A stretch of 33,382 bases of DNA from Dehalococcoidia bacterium (lineage in GTDB: Bacteria; Chloroflexota; Dehalococcoidia; Lucifugimonadales; UBA1123), in contig VXRN01000028.1 in NCBI GenBank assembly GCA_009838465.1, forward strand, positions 1 through 33,382, given 5' to 3'. Position numbers and translations under genes: made by a program. Under the pieces are notes generated by a model that was not told the origin of the DNA, ran no database searches, and saw only the letters and a program-made list of their open reading frames with translations. Below are positions 1-7,628 of the stretch, in pieces; position 1 is the stretch's first letter, and each line of letters begins with the position of its first letter.

Positions 1-30
1 ACAGACTATATGTGAGAAGGATATTCGGAC

Positions 31-1386
31 ATGAAAATGGATAGAGTCAGATATGCAGTTGTGGTCTTGTGCCTTGCATCAGCGGCAGTGATTCACGCCT
101 GTAGCGGGGAACCTGCCGAGCCCATTCAGCCTCAACCCGCTCCCACGGCGCAACCCGCTCCGACAGCAGCGCCCGCCCCAAGAGTACAGAGAGTTCCGGC
201 CAGCACGCCATCGCCCGCAGAGATACCCTCTCCCGTGAGCGTGGCGCTGCCGCCTACTCCGGTACCGACGCAGACTTCTCTCCCAAGCCCAACTGCGGCG
301 CCGGCCCCCACCCCTGAGCCAACTTCGGTGCCCGAGGACACTGGCAAAGTCGGAACGATGGCCGAACTACCACCTGAGTGCATCGCCGACGGTACGCTCG
401 ACGACCCTATTTTGATACTCAAATGCGGCGGCGATGCCATCCAGCAGCTTGAGTCCGTTGTGGTCAACGCTACGATTGATTTCAGTGCAATGTTCGTGGG
501 TCTAGCGCCACCCGGAGACGATCCCGTGCCGGTCATGGAGATGGAACTCAAGAGGGTCTTCCCGGATGATGTGGATGCCTCATTTACAACCCCGGACGGC
601 GGAGTGGTCAGGATGATATTTCTGGACGGCGCCGCCTACGTTAACGACCCGATGTCCAATAGTTGGGCAAAATTCTCGGACGTGACCGATGAAATGTCCG
701 AGATGTTCCTGGCGATCAGTTCATTCGAGCAGCAGGTTCAGGAGGCCACAAGCGAAAATGTCGAGTGGAATGAGGTCATGCTCTCGGATAACGGCGCGAA
801 ATACCTGATCTCATACAAACCCGATGTCGGCGATCAGGGAGCGATGTTTGGCCCGGCCCTACCTGAATTCAGGGTGACGCTCGACGCCATTAGCTTCCTG
901 TACGAGTCCATATCCCTCGTCCCCGCAGATGACGATGGAACAGACCGCAAGATAGTGGACATTCAGTACAGCCGGCACAACGAGCCTCTGACTATTGAAG
1001 CGCCGTCGGAGTACACCGAGATCAGTTCGATGATGCCCGGCGGAGGAATGGGCGCCCCCGGCTCTGGAGATGGGCCGGAGGTCGTCGGACTCTCCAAAGA
1101 TGCTAACGGCTACGTCGAGGTGAGGTTCAGCGAGACTGTTACAGTCACCGGCGAAGTGAGCCTGTACGTGATTGATCCCGCCACGGGCGGTTGGGAACTA
1201 CCGTTGCTGGGCGGCGCGGGCACCGACACCCTGACTTTCGATCATGAGCCCGAAGGAAAACCGTCGCTGATACCCGGAGAAAGCGTCATACCTGGCCTGA
1301 TATTCACAACCGCCGAATCCCAGATTCTCGACCTGGAAGGTAACATGGCGAATCCGGTCTTCGAGGAGTGGGTCTATCCTGAGTGA
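31..1386 (+). CDS. Proline-rich lipoprotein with LppX/LolA-like and Ig-like domains
   Basis: Secreted lipoprotein of unknown function. Residues 1-23 form a signal peptide ending in a lipobox-like IHAC, so Cys24 would be lipidated. Residues ~27-103 are a low-complexity Pro/Ala/Thr linker, probably a spacer away from the membrane. Residues ~115-320 (start of mature fold at Pro-Glu-Cys) read like a LppX/LprG or LolA-type beta-rich lipid-carrier fold, with repeated strands and a 'DGAAYVNDP' turn. Residues ~355-451 resemble a bacterial Ig-like domain (VRFSETVTVTG ... GNMANP), as found in Chloroflexota surface proteins. AGAAGG lies about 10 nt upstream of the ATG. The gene converges with the helicase gene. 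Lipidation is well supported; the carrier-fold assignment is a family impression and would need a structure prediction. Confidence 0.7.
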   Translation: MKMDRVRYAVVVLCLASAAVIHACSGEPAEPIQPQPAPTAQPAPTAAPAPRVQRVPASTPSPAEIPSPVSVALPPTPVPTQTSLPSPTAAPAPTPEPTSVPEDTGKVGTMAELPPECIADGTLDDPILILKCGGDAIQQLESVVVNATIDFSAMFVGLAPPGDDPVPVMEMELKRVFPDDVDASFTTPDGGVVRMIFLDGAAYVNDPMSNSWAKFSDVTDEMSEMFLAISSFEQQVQEATSENVEWNEVMLSDNGAKYLISYKPDVGDQGAMFGPALPEFRVTLDAISFLYESISLVPADDDGTDRKIVDIQYSRHNEPLTIEAPSEYTEISSMMPGGGMGAPGSGDGPEVVGLSKDANGYVEVRFSETVTVTGEVSLYVIDPATGGWELPLLGGAGTDTLTFDHEPEGKPSLIPGESVIPGLIFTTAESQILDLEGNMANPVFEEWVYPE

Positions 1387-1410
1387 CTGTCTGAATGCGA
1401 AGCGAAGGTT

Positions 1411-1445
1411 CCCTCTCCCTCAAGGGAGAGGGCTAGGGTGAGGGT
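1411..1445. repeat. CCCTCTCCC hairpin repeat, copy 1
   Basis: Perfect 10-bp inverted arms (1411-1420 and 1423-1432) followed by CTAGGGTGAGGGT. The same unit recurs at 4842-4877 with a different loop. It lies 24 bp after the lipoprotein stop, between two convergent genes. There is no T-tract, so it is more likely a dispersed REP-like palindrome than a classical terminator. Confidence 0.75.
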
Positions 1446-1507
1446 ATCACCCAATATGGACGTGCTTCCATCTGGAAGTTTGGCAGGAACTGAAGCGCGT
1501 CGGTGGG

Positions 1508-2875
1508 TTAGCGCATCGCGTCTTTCCAAGTCTCACGCTTGAATCGGATATCGAGGCTTCGTTCCAGCTGACCCCACTTCTTCTCTTCGTCGGGCGTGAT
1601 GAACGTTATCGCCTCTCCGGCTCGGCCCATGCGTCCGGTGCGACCGACACGATGCGTGAATAGAATCTCCGAGTCCGGAAGGTCGTAGTTGATTACCTGG
1701 CCGACGCCCTCGACGTCTATTCCCCTGGCGGCGACGTTCGTCGCTACCAGTATCGGTGATTCTCCCGAACGAAAATCCGCCATCACACGTTCGCGCGCAC
1801 TCTGGCTCAGATTCCCCTGGAGCGCTCCCACCGGGTACCCAAGCGTGTCGAGTTGCCTGGCCAGCTTCCTTACACCGCGCTTGGTCCTGCCAAAGACGAT
1901 CACAGGAGAGTCTTCGCGCTCATTCAACAGGGTGCGGAGCGCGCCAATCTTCTGGCTCCGCTCGATAGTGTAAACCATGTGATGCACGGTCGGCGGGGCC
2001 TGCAACTCTGCGTCCACCGATACCTTGGCCGGGTTCCTCAGGTGTTTCCGGGCGGTCTTCACCACCCACGCGGGCATGGTCGAGGACAGCAGCGCTGTCT
2101 GACGCTCGGAGGGCGTATAACCAATTATGGCCTCTACGTCCTGGGCGAATCCTCTATCCAGCATTTCATCCGCCTCGTCCAGCACCAGGAAGCGAACCGA
2201 CCGCAAGTCCAGCGTTCCCTGCCGCAAATGGTCAAGAGTGCGCCCGGGCGTGCCGACAACGATGTGGGTCCCTCTTTTCAGGGCATCGAACTCCGGCTTC
2301 TGCGACCGTCCGCCGTACAGCAGCGTCACTCGCAGACGATGATTCCAGGCAAGGGCCTTCGTCACTTCAGCCACCTGTATCGCCAATTCACGGGTCGGCA
2401 CCAGGACCAGACCCTGAACTTTCTTCATTGAAGGATCGCACTTCTCGACCATCGGGACCGCGAAGGCCAGCGTCTTTCCCGATCCTGTGCGCGCCTGTCC
2501 TACCAGGTCGCGTCCATCCAGCAGGTGAGGGATGGACTTATCCTGAATAGGCGTCGGCTCCGAAATGTTCATCCGCGAGATCGCTGCCTTCGTGGGATCG
2601 CTCAGAGGCATTCCACCAAACACGTCGGAGACGGCTATTCGATCACGAGTTGAAGAGGTCGGAACCGGATGATCGCTTACGGCCGGCCGTTTCTCAGTCG
2701 AACCCTGGTCCCGGACATTCCTGAAACAGGGACGGCAAAACACCGGCCTGTCTTGCGTTGGTCGAAATGGTACGGTTGTGGTCTTGCCACAGTCGGAGCA
2801 AACGACCTGGTGCCGCCTATTTCGGCTTTGAGAACGCGATTGATTTCGACGAGTCGAAAGAGATGAAGATGGCAT
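1508..2875 (-). CDS. DEAD-box RNA helicase with N-terminal CxxC-x17-CxxC zinc ribbon
   Basis: ATP-dependent RNA helicase, cytoplasmic, likely acting in RNA remodelling, ribosome assembly or cold adaptation. Helicase motifs are complete: Q-motif ending at Gln111, motif I ARTGSGKT (128-135), PTREL, TPGR, DEAD (233-236), motif III as SST rather than the usual SAT (264-266), VATNVAARGID and HRVGRTGR. The core ends soon after motif VI, so there is no long C-terminal RNA-binding tail. Instead a Ser/Arg-rich N-terminus leads into a zinc ribbon with Cys26, Cys29, Cys47 and Cys50, a four-cysteine module known as a stand-alone small domain. This may supply RNA binding. The ATG has only a weak AAAGG upstream. 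It lies downstream of the metal importer on the same strand but has its own candidate promoter about 130 bp upstream. Confidence 0.92.
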   Translation of the reverse strand: MPSSSLSTRRNQSRSQSRNRRHQVVCSDCGKTTTVPFRPTQDRPVFCRPCFRNVRDQGSTEKRPAVSDHPVPTSSTRDRIAVSDVFGGMPLSDPTKAAISRMNISEPTPIQDKSIPHLLDGRDLVGQARTGSGKTLAFAVPMVEKCDPSMKKVQGLVLVPTRELAIQVAEVTKALAWNHRLRVTLLYGGRSQKPEFDALKRGTHIVVGTPGRTLDHLRQGTLDLRSVRFLVLDEADEMLDRGFAQDVEAIIGYTPSERQTALLSSTMPAWVVKTARKHLRNPAKVSVDAELQAPPTVHHMVYTIERSQKIGALRTLLNEREDSPVIVFGRTKRGVRKLARQLDTLGYPVGALQGNLSQSARERVMADFRSGESPILVATNVAARGIDVEGVGQVINYDLPDSEILFTHRVGRTGRMGRAGEAITFITPDEEKKWGQLERSLDIRFKRETWKDAMR

Positions 2876-3002
2876 GAGTAAAGAAACTACCTTTGTTTAG
2901 GGGGCACGACGGTACGAAGCGCGGAAGGAGAGAGGGAAATACGAGATAGATGATGGTCCGATGTCGTGCAAGCCTTGAATGCGCTTATCAGCTACTTGCG
3001 TC

Positions 3003-3013
3003 CAATTCTAGCA
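3003..3013 (-). promoter_or_regulatory. Extended -10 promoter candidate for the helicase gene
   Basis: On the minus strand TGC-TAGAAT (-10 at 3010-3005, TG at 3013-3012). No good -35 is visible, as expected for an extended -10 promoter. The predicted leader is about 120 nt. Confidence 0.4.
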
Positions 3014-3035
3014 AACCTCGCTCACGGCCTTCCAC

Positions 3036-3905
3036 TCAGCGCAGAGACTCTGCCTCTCCGCCCAGGTTCGATGCGCCCGACTTCCACTTGGAAGAGTTGA
3101 TCCTGTTCAGCAGCGAGGTGTACCCGAGTGCGATGAGAAATACCAACGCCGAGAACAGAACCACCGACGCGCCCGACGACACATCTATGTAGAAGCTCAT
3201 GTACAACCCGCCGAGTCCACAGAACGCGCCGATTACGACCGACAGCAGCAGCATCTTGGTAAAGTCATTGGTCAGCAGACGCGCCGCGACCGGCGGAATG
3301 ACTATCGCCGCCGCGATCATCGTTACTCCAAGCACTTGCAGCGAAACGACGATGACCGCCGCCAACAGTAGCGCGAATCCGGCGTCTATCCAGCCCGTCG
3401 GCACGCCGTAGAAGCCCGCCACCTCGTAGTCGAACGTCGTGAACAGAAGGTACTTGTACCCGACGAATACGGCGACCGCGGCAATAGCGGTCACCGCGAC
3501 TATCGCGAGTACGTCCGTCTGCGTTATGCCGAGTATATTGCCGAACAGCGCGGCGTCGAAGCTCCGCGTGAAGTTCCTGAACTTGCTTATCAGCGCTATT
3601 CCCAGCGCGAAGCTGGAAGTGGTTACTATACCAATCGCCGCGTCCGCGCTGATGCTGCGCCTCCGCGAGGCGATGTTGATAAGCATCGCCGACACGAACC
3701 CCCACAGGCTCGCGCCGAGAAAGAAGTTGATCGAGAGCACATAGCTCGTCACCGCGCCCCCGAATATCGCGTGCGCGAGACCATGCCCGATATACGACAT
3801 CTGTCTCAGCACAACATACACGCCTATCAGCCCGCACAGTCCTCCGACCAGCGTAGCTACGATAAGTCCCCTCACGAAAAATTCATACTCCAGCGGAGTA
3901 AACAC
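3036..3905 (-). CDS. Zn/Mn ABC transporter permease (ZnuB/TroC-like, ABC-3 family)
   Basis: Inner-membrane permease of a high-affinity divalent-metal importer, the partner of the ATPase at 3912-4775 and the binding lipoprotein at 4920-6005. The 289 residues are nearly all hydrophobic, with about eight or nine membrane spans. They include the family-typical N-terminal 'RGLIVATLVGGLCGLIGVYVVLRQMSYIGHGLAHA', here quoted only in part: the SYIGHGLAHAIFGG loop that contacts the ATPase. The start codon is GTG, six bases after the ATPase stop, with GGAGG inside the preceding gene, so translation is probably coupled. Length and topology match ZnuB, MntB and TroC. Zinc versus manganese cannot be decided from the permease. 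Confidence 0.9.
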   Translation of the reverse strand: MFTPLEYEFFVRGLIVATLVGGLCGLIGVYVVLRQMSYIGHGLAHAIFGGAVTSYVLSINFFLGASLWGFVSAMLINIASRRRSISADAAIGIVTTSSFALGIALISKFRNFTRSFDAALFGNILGITQTDVLAIVAVTAIAAVAVFVGYKYLLFTTFDYEVAGFYGVPTGWIDAGFALLLAAVIVVSLQVLGVTMIAAAIVIPPVAARLLTNDFTKMLLLSVVIGAFCGLGGLYMSFYIDVSSGASVVLFSALVFLIALGYTSLLNRINSSKWKSGASNLGGEAESLR

Positions 3906-3911
3906 TGTACC

Positions 3912-4775
3912 TTACGCCCTCCACTCGTCGTGGGAACGAACATGGTGCGACTTCCCTCTCCCTTTGCCGTTCCGCCCGAAGATGTGCGGGGTCTCGGCAA
4001 CGAGTTTCATGCCCATGTATTCGGTGACCGCGATGTCCGCGTTGTACGTTCGCTTGAGGACCTCCGGCGTGAAGATTTTACTTGGCGGTCCTGAGTCCAC
4101 CACCCGACCGTTCACGCACACCACCCATGGTAGATGAGCGGCCACTGAGTTTATCTCGTGGGTGGTCATTATGATGGTGACATCCTGGTGGTTCAGTTCA
4201 TCCAGAAGGTGCATCACCTCGTCGCGCGTCTTGATGTCCACTCCCGACGTCGGCTCGTCCAGCAGCAGAATATGAGGACTGCTCACCAGTGCCCGCGCAA
4301 GGAACGACCTCTGCTGCTGACCACCCGAAAGCGCTCGGATGTGCCGCTTGGCCAGGTCGGCTATCCCCAAACGCTCCATGATCTCCAGCGCGTGTTCGCG
4401 GTCTCTCTTCTGACGCCACGGAAGCCACCAGCGGTTAGACGTGAACCCCATCATCACCACCTGCTCGACCGTCACCGGGAAGTTCCAGTCTATCGTCTCT
4501 AGCTGTGGCACGTATCCGATGCGCGGCCTCCGGTCGGCAATTGATTGACCCTCTACGACCACCTCCCCCTCGAAAATGTCCACCGCCCCCAGTATCGTGC
4601 GTAAAAGGGTCGTCTTCCCCGACCCGCTCGGTCCCAGCAGCCCAACGAAGTCCCCGTGTTTCACAACCAGGTCAACCGATTCGAGTGCAGGGCTGCTTCC
4701 ATAGCCGCTGGTCACGCCTCTCAGTTCGACTATCGGCTCTTCGTGTTCATATTCATGTGGGATCGGATGAAGCAA
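3912..4775 (-). CDS. Zn/Mn ABC transporter ATPase (ZnuC/TroB-like)
   Basis: Cytoplasmic ATPase of the metal importer. Walker A GPSGSGKT lies at 48-55, followed by the subfamily-typical Q-loop region YVPQLETIDWNFP. Then come the signature LSGGQQQR, Walker B LLLDEPTSGVD and the H-loop TTHE. The C-terminal ~40 residues (after 'VTEYMGMKLVAE') are a basic, His-containing extension. The only usable start in the open frame is TTG at 4775, and its ribosome-binding site is poor (AGAG). This may keep expression below that of the binding protein. It is separated from the binding-protein gene by 144 bp that hold a hairpin repeat and a second inverted repeat, unlike the tight spacing of the rest of the operon. 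Confidence 0.92.
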   Translation of the reverse strand: MLHPIPHEYEHEEPIVELRGVTSGYGSSPALESVDLVVKHGDFVGLLGPSGSGKTTLLRTILGAVDIFEGEVVVEGQSIADRRPRIGYVPQLETIDWNFPVTVEQVVMMGFTSNRWWLPWRQKRDREHALEIMERLGIADLAKRHIRALSGGQQQRSFLARALVSSPHILLLDEPTSGVDIKTRDEVMHLLDELNHQDVTIIMTTHEINSVAAHLPWVVCVNGRVVDSGPPSKIFTPEVLKRTYNADIAVTEYMGMKLVAETPHIFGRNGKGRGKSHHVRSHDEWRA

Positions 4776-4794
4776 ATTCTCTACTCTGCAGGTG

Positions 4795-4809
4795 TTGCGC
4801 CTTGCGCAA
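4795..4809. repeat. TTGCGC-cTT-GCGCAA inverted repeat inside the metal operon
   Basis: Six-base perfect arms (4795-4800, 4804-4809) with a 3-bp spacer, 20 bp upstream of the ATPase start. It could be an operator or part of an intra-operon RNA structure. No function is shown. Confidence 0.35.
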
Positions 4810-4841
4810 ATTGCTTTTCGCCATTTGTATGGTTAAAAATC

Positions 4842-4877
4842 CCCTCTCCCTTGATGGGAGAGGGCTAGGGTGAGGGT
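4842..4877. repeat. CCCTCTCCC hairpin repeat, copy 2
   Basis: Nine-base perfect arms (4842-4850, 4856-4864) followed by CTAGGGTGAGGGT, the same unit as 1411-1445 with loop TTGAT instead of TCAA. It sits between the binding-protein and ATPase genes of the metal importer. Confidence 0.75.
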
Positions 4878-4919
4878 GAACTGCAATTTAGCAATTCCTT
4901 ACCAAATGCGTGAACTCGG

Positions 4920-6005
4920 TTACTCTGGATATAATGCGTTGCTTTCGCCCTCGAAAACGGGCCCCGTGTCGAAGCCGTCCATCGCGTCCGCGCTGCCGCC
5001 CAGAGCGGGGACCATGATCTGTATGTTCGACGCCATTAGCCCCATGTATGAGTGGCCGGGGTCACCGTGAGAACCGGGAAGGTCGTCATCCCTAAGCTGG
5101 TCCACGAACTTCGCTCCGCCCTCTTTTGCAATCTGCTCCATGACCGGGCTGGGGAACACTTCCGAACCGAATACCGCCGGAACCCCTGTCTCCCTCACTT
5201 GGTCAATAAGCGTCGCCACCTCGCGCGCCGACGGCTCGCTGAAATCCGAAGGCTGCACCGCACCAATGATCTCGAAGCCGTAGCGTGTGCTGAAGAAGGG
5301 GAACGAGTCGTGATAGGTAAGCAGTTTGCGGTTCTCCGGCGGAATCGTGTTGGCCGCGGCGGCGATCCTCTCGTCCAGATCGTTCAGCCGCTCCTCCAGT
5401 TTTGCGAAATTCTCAGCATAGTAGTCCGCGTTGTCGGGATCGAGCGCCGTCAGTTCAGCCCTCACCAGGTCCGCGTACTTGATAGCCAGGTCAGGGCTGG
5501 TCCACAGATGCGGATTCGGATGTCCGTCGCCCTCCGGGAACGAGAAGTCGAACACCCACTGGTCGCGCGTGATGGCCTTGTCCCCCAGCGTAAGAATAAT
5601 CGCGCCCGCCTTCCTGTTCGCCCGCGCCATCTCAAGCGACGGCTCCTCCAGGAACAGACCATTAAGCACTATGAGATCGGCTTCCGCGAGAACCGTCGCC
5701 ACCGAAGGCGCAGGCTCGAACGTGTGCGAATTCACCCCCTCCGGCACGATCCCTTCCAGTCGGATCCGCGTGCCGCCCACATTCTCCACCAGGCTTGTAA
5801 TTGGAGAGACTGTGCTGACCACTTTCATCTTCTCCGCCGAACCAGCCCCTGAAGCGCCCTCCTCCCCACTCTCGGAGCAGGACAAGACAGAAGTCATGGA
5901 AATAGCGAGCAGGAAGACGACTAAGGCGCTTAACCCGAATCTCCGGGTGCGGCGAATTATTCGCCTGCCGGTTTCACTGGGAGACGACTCCCTCGTAGAA
6001 TTCAT
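4920..6005 (-). CDS. Zn/Mn-binding lipoprotein of ABC importer (ZnuA/TroA-like)
   Basis: Extracytoplasmic metal-binding protein that delivers Zn or Mn to the permease. A basic N-terminus and hydrophobic segment end in a lipobox-like VLSC (Cys43). Likely metal ligands are His94 (SHTFEP), His166 (NPHLW), His232 (YHDSFPF) and an acidic residue near Glu282 (SEVFPSP). A His in the third position is the ZnuA/TroA pattern; PsaA-type Mn proteins have Glu there, so zinc is favoured. There is no long His-rich loop, only short GDGHPNPH and GSHGDPGH stretches. Start choice: ATG at 6005 lies four bases after the fur stop, with GGAGG inside the end of fur. The longer frame would overlap fur by about 60 bases. 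Confidence 0.92.
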   Translation of the reverse strand: MNSTRESSPSETGRRIIRRTRRFGLSALVVFLLAISMTSVLSCSESGEEGASGAGSAEKMKVVSTVSPITSLVENVGGTRIRLEGIVPEGVNSHTFEPAPSVATVLAEADLIVLNGLFLEEPSLEMARANRKAGAIILTLGDKAITRDQWVFDFSFPEGDGHPNPHLWTSPDLAIKYADLVRAELTALDPDNADYYAENFAKLEERLNDLDERIAAAANTIPPENRKLLTYHDSFPFFSTRYGFEIIGAVQPSDFSEPSAREVATLIDQVRETGVPAVFGSEVFPSPVMEQIAKEGGAKFVDQLRDDDLPGSHGDPGHSYMGLMASNIQIMVPALGGSADAMDGFDTGPVFEGESNALYPE

Positions 6006-6009
6006 CGAA

Positions 6010-6450
6010 TCAGAATGCCTCCTCGGACTCGTCCCGGCAGTCGTTGCACCGTCCGAACAGCGCGACATGATTCATGTCCGCCTCGAATCCGTAGCTATCT
6101 AGTATTTCGGAACTGAGCGTGCCCAGAAATTCGTCGTCCAGCAGCGCTATCCGCTCGCAGCCGTTGCATATCAGGTGGTGGTGCCTCTCCTGCTCCAGCC
6201 ACTCGTAGGCGTATGTGCCGCTACCCATATCAGTTTCAGACACCAGCCGCATCCGCTTCAGCATATCCAGCGTCCGGTACACCGTGGACAAGTCTATGTA
6301 CGAATACGACTCCTTTACCTGATCCAACACATCCGAGGCGGTCACGTGGTCCTGCGAGTGCCTGACGGCGGACAGGATCATAAGCCGCTGCGGAGTCGGT
6401 CGGTGGCCGTACTCCTTCAAAGTCTGTATCATCTGGTCTTCGCAGGGCAT
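6010..6450 (-). CDS. fur: Fur-family metal-responsive repressor (Fur/Zur)
   Basis: DNA-binding metalloregulator of 146 residues. A winged helix lies at about 10-80, with the recognition helix in the LSTVYRTLDML region. The dimerisation domain has HHH (90-92), Cys95/Cys98 (CNGC) and Cys135/Cys138 (CNDC), the structural zinc site of the family. It is the first gene of a run with the Zn/Mn importer and is four bases from the binding-protein start, so it probably represses this operon when metal is plentiful. That setting suggests Zur-like or Mur-like rather than iron sensing. Start choice: ATG at 6450 has AGGA seven bases upstream. A GTG at 6498 is possible but adds a non-family extension. Confidence 0.9.
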   Translation of the reverse strand: MPCEDQMIQTLKEYGHRPTPQRLMILSAVRHSQDHVTASDVLDQVKESYSYIDLSTVYRTLDMLKRMRLVSETDMGSGTYAYEWLEQERHHHLICNGCERIALLDDEFLGTLSSEILDSYGFEADMNHVALFGRCNDCRDESEEAF

Positions 6451-6521
6451 AATTCGTTCCTGAGTTGCATCGGTGACCAAGCCTAGACGTTTCGCCACAA
6501 ATTTTCAATAGCTAATCCAAC

Positions 6522-6556
6522 GTATTTGCTCTATTTTGCTTATGCAAGTATTTGCA
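6522..6556. promoter_or_regulatory. Candidate metal-responsive operator upstream of fur
   Basis: Direct words GTATTTGC (6522-6529), TATTTTGC (6532-6539) and GTATTTGC (6548-6555), plus the inverted pair TGCAA-gtat-TTGCA (6543-6556), in an AT-rich stretch 70-105 bp upstream of the fur ATG. The position fits an autoregulatory operator. It does not match a known Fur or Zur consensus that I can recall. Confidence 0.3.
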
Positions 6557-6655
6557 ATAGAGAAAGAGTCGAATGTCTCCCACAAACGGAGCCATCACCT
6601 TCTGGCCGACAACGATCTTCATGTCCCGAATCACTACCAAGCCTTCTCTACGCTG

Positions 6656-6664
6656 TGCTATAAT
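6656..6664 (+). promoter_or_regulatory. Extended -10 promoter candidate toward the RraA-like gene
   Basis: TGC-TATAAT, with the -10 at 6659-6664. The preceding ACGCTG is shared with the L25 promoter candidate. No -35 match. If used, the RraA-like gene would have a leader of about 220 nt. Confidence 0.45.
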
Positions 6665-6765
6665 GCCCATATCACAGAACATAAGTACGCAGCTATATAG
6701 TTTGATTTATGGATACGACTTGGTTAAGTCAGAAAAAACTCTCTGAACTGGGAAATACAGGGATT

Positions 6766-6793
6766 TGCAGGTCAAATGCAGGTGAATGCAGGT
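6766..6793. repeat. Three phased TGCAGGT direct repeats
   Basis: Exact 7-mers at 6766-6772, 6777-6783 and 6787-6793, spaced 11 and 10 bp, so all lie on one face of the helix. They lie about 100-125 bp upstream of the RraA-like start. A regulator-binding array is possible. Confidence 0.5.
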
Positions 6794-6890
6794 ACCAGAC
6801 CATGCCAGTAGCCCTCCTGCGGAGCGCCTGCACACTCTCCAGCACACTATAAATCCGAATATATACTGTATCAATCCCAGGAGGAACACA

Positions 6891-7616
6891 TTGCCTGAAA
6901 TGCCGCCCATTTCCGATCAGACCCTGGAAGTCCTCAAAGAGATCCCGACCCAGACTTTGATAGACGCGCTCTGGGTCAAGAACTGGCCCCAGAGCTACAT
7001 CGAGGGAGCGCGTCCTCTTCAACTTGGCCAGAAGATGGCAGGACGCGCTGTCACGCTGAGATTCGTCCCGCACCGCCCGGACCTGGCGGCAGACAAGCCA
7101 AAGGGAGACCAGTCCGCCGAATACGTCGCCATAGAACTCTGCGGGCCGGGCGAGGTGCTGGTAGTTGACGCCATGGGCTGGACCTACAGCTCGATTGGCG
7201 GCGACATCAAGTTCTTCCGGCTGATGCAGAGAGACGTAGGCGGTCTGGTCACTGACGGCTCGGTACGGGACAGCGTCGCGCTGAAAGAGTACGGGTTCCC
7301 GGTGTTCTCCGCCTCCACGACCGCCAAGCAGGGTCCCGCGGAGTTCTGGCCCTGGCAGGTCAACGACGCCATCCAGTGCGGCGGAGTCCTGGTCAGGCCC
7401 GGAGACGCGGTGGTTGGCGACGACGACGGTGTGGTAGTCGTGCCGCGTTCCGAGGTGGATGAGGTCATCCAGATAGCGCATCAGCGCGAGGAAGTCGAAG
7501 AGATGGTCAAGGCGCAACTCGAAGTGGAGAAGTGCTCACCCGGCAAATATTACCCGTTCAACAATAACACCTGGGAACTATACGAGAAGAAGACGGGCAG
7601 GAAGCGTCCCGGCTGA
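6891..7616 (+). CDS. RraA-like / HMG-CHA aldolase-fold protein
   Basis: Member of the RraA superfamily. The family holds class II 4-hydroxy-4-methyl-2-oxoglutarate / 4-carboxy-4-hydroxy-2-oxoadipate aldolases and oxaloacetate decarboxylases as well as the RNase E regulator RraA, and is often misannotated as a menaquinone methyltransferase. DGSVRD (122-127) supplies the conserved Arg-Asp, and GDDDGVVVVPR is the family's C-terminal motif. At 241 residues it is longer than RraA (~160), with N- and C-terminal extensions as in catabolic members. A role as a small-acid aldolase/decarboxylase is therefore more likely than RNase control. Start choice: AGGAGG at 6879-6884 is six bases before TTG 6891. 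The nearby ATG 6900 is 15 bases away and less likely. It converges with the SDR gene. Confidence 0.87.
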   Translation: MPEMPPISDQTLEVLKEIPTQTLIDALWVKNWPQSYIEGARPLQLGQKMAGRAVTLRFVPHRPDLAADKPKGDQSAEYVAIELCGPGEVLVVDAMGWTYSSIGGDIKFFRLMQRDVGGLVTDGSVRDSVALKEYGFPVFSASTTAKQGPAEFWPWQVNDAIQCGGVLVRPGDAVVGDDDGVVVVPRSEVDEVIQIAHQREEVEEMVKAQLEVEKCSPGKYYPFNNNTWELYEKKTGRKRPG

Positions 7617-7628
7617 GACGCGCTCCGG

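Larger units (their letters stand above)
6451..6890. other. 440-bp divergent intergenic region
   Basis: No gene is visible between the fur start and the RraA-like start. The fur-proximal part is AT-rich with three GTATTTGC-like words. The middle has an extended -10 promoter toward the RraA-like gene. The distal part has three phased TGCAGGT direct repeats. The short ORFs here show no protein-like composition. Confidence 0.7.

Noticed and set aside
132-551. 139-codon minus-strand frame over the lipoprotein linker
   Set aside because: Gly/Ala/Val low complexity is simply the complement of the Pro/Ala/Thr linker.
5052-5852. 266-codon plus-strand open frame opposite the metal-binding lipoprotein
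   Set aside because: Arg-rich shadow with no recognisable domain; the minus frame has a lipobox and metal ligands.
6729-7517. 262-codon minus-strand open frame opposite the RraA-like gene
   Set aside because: Shadow of codon bias; the plus frame has an ideal AGGAGG start and family motifs.
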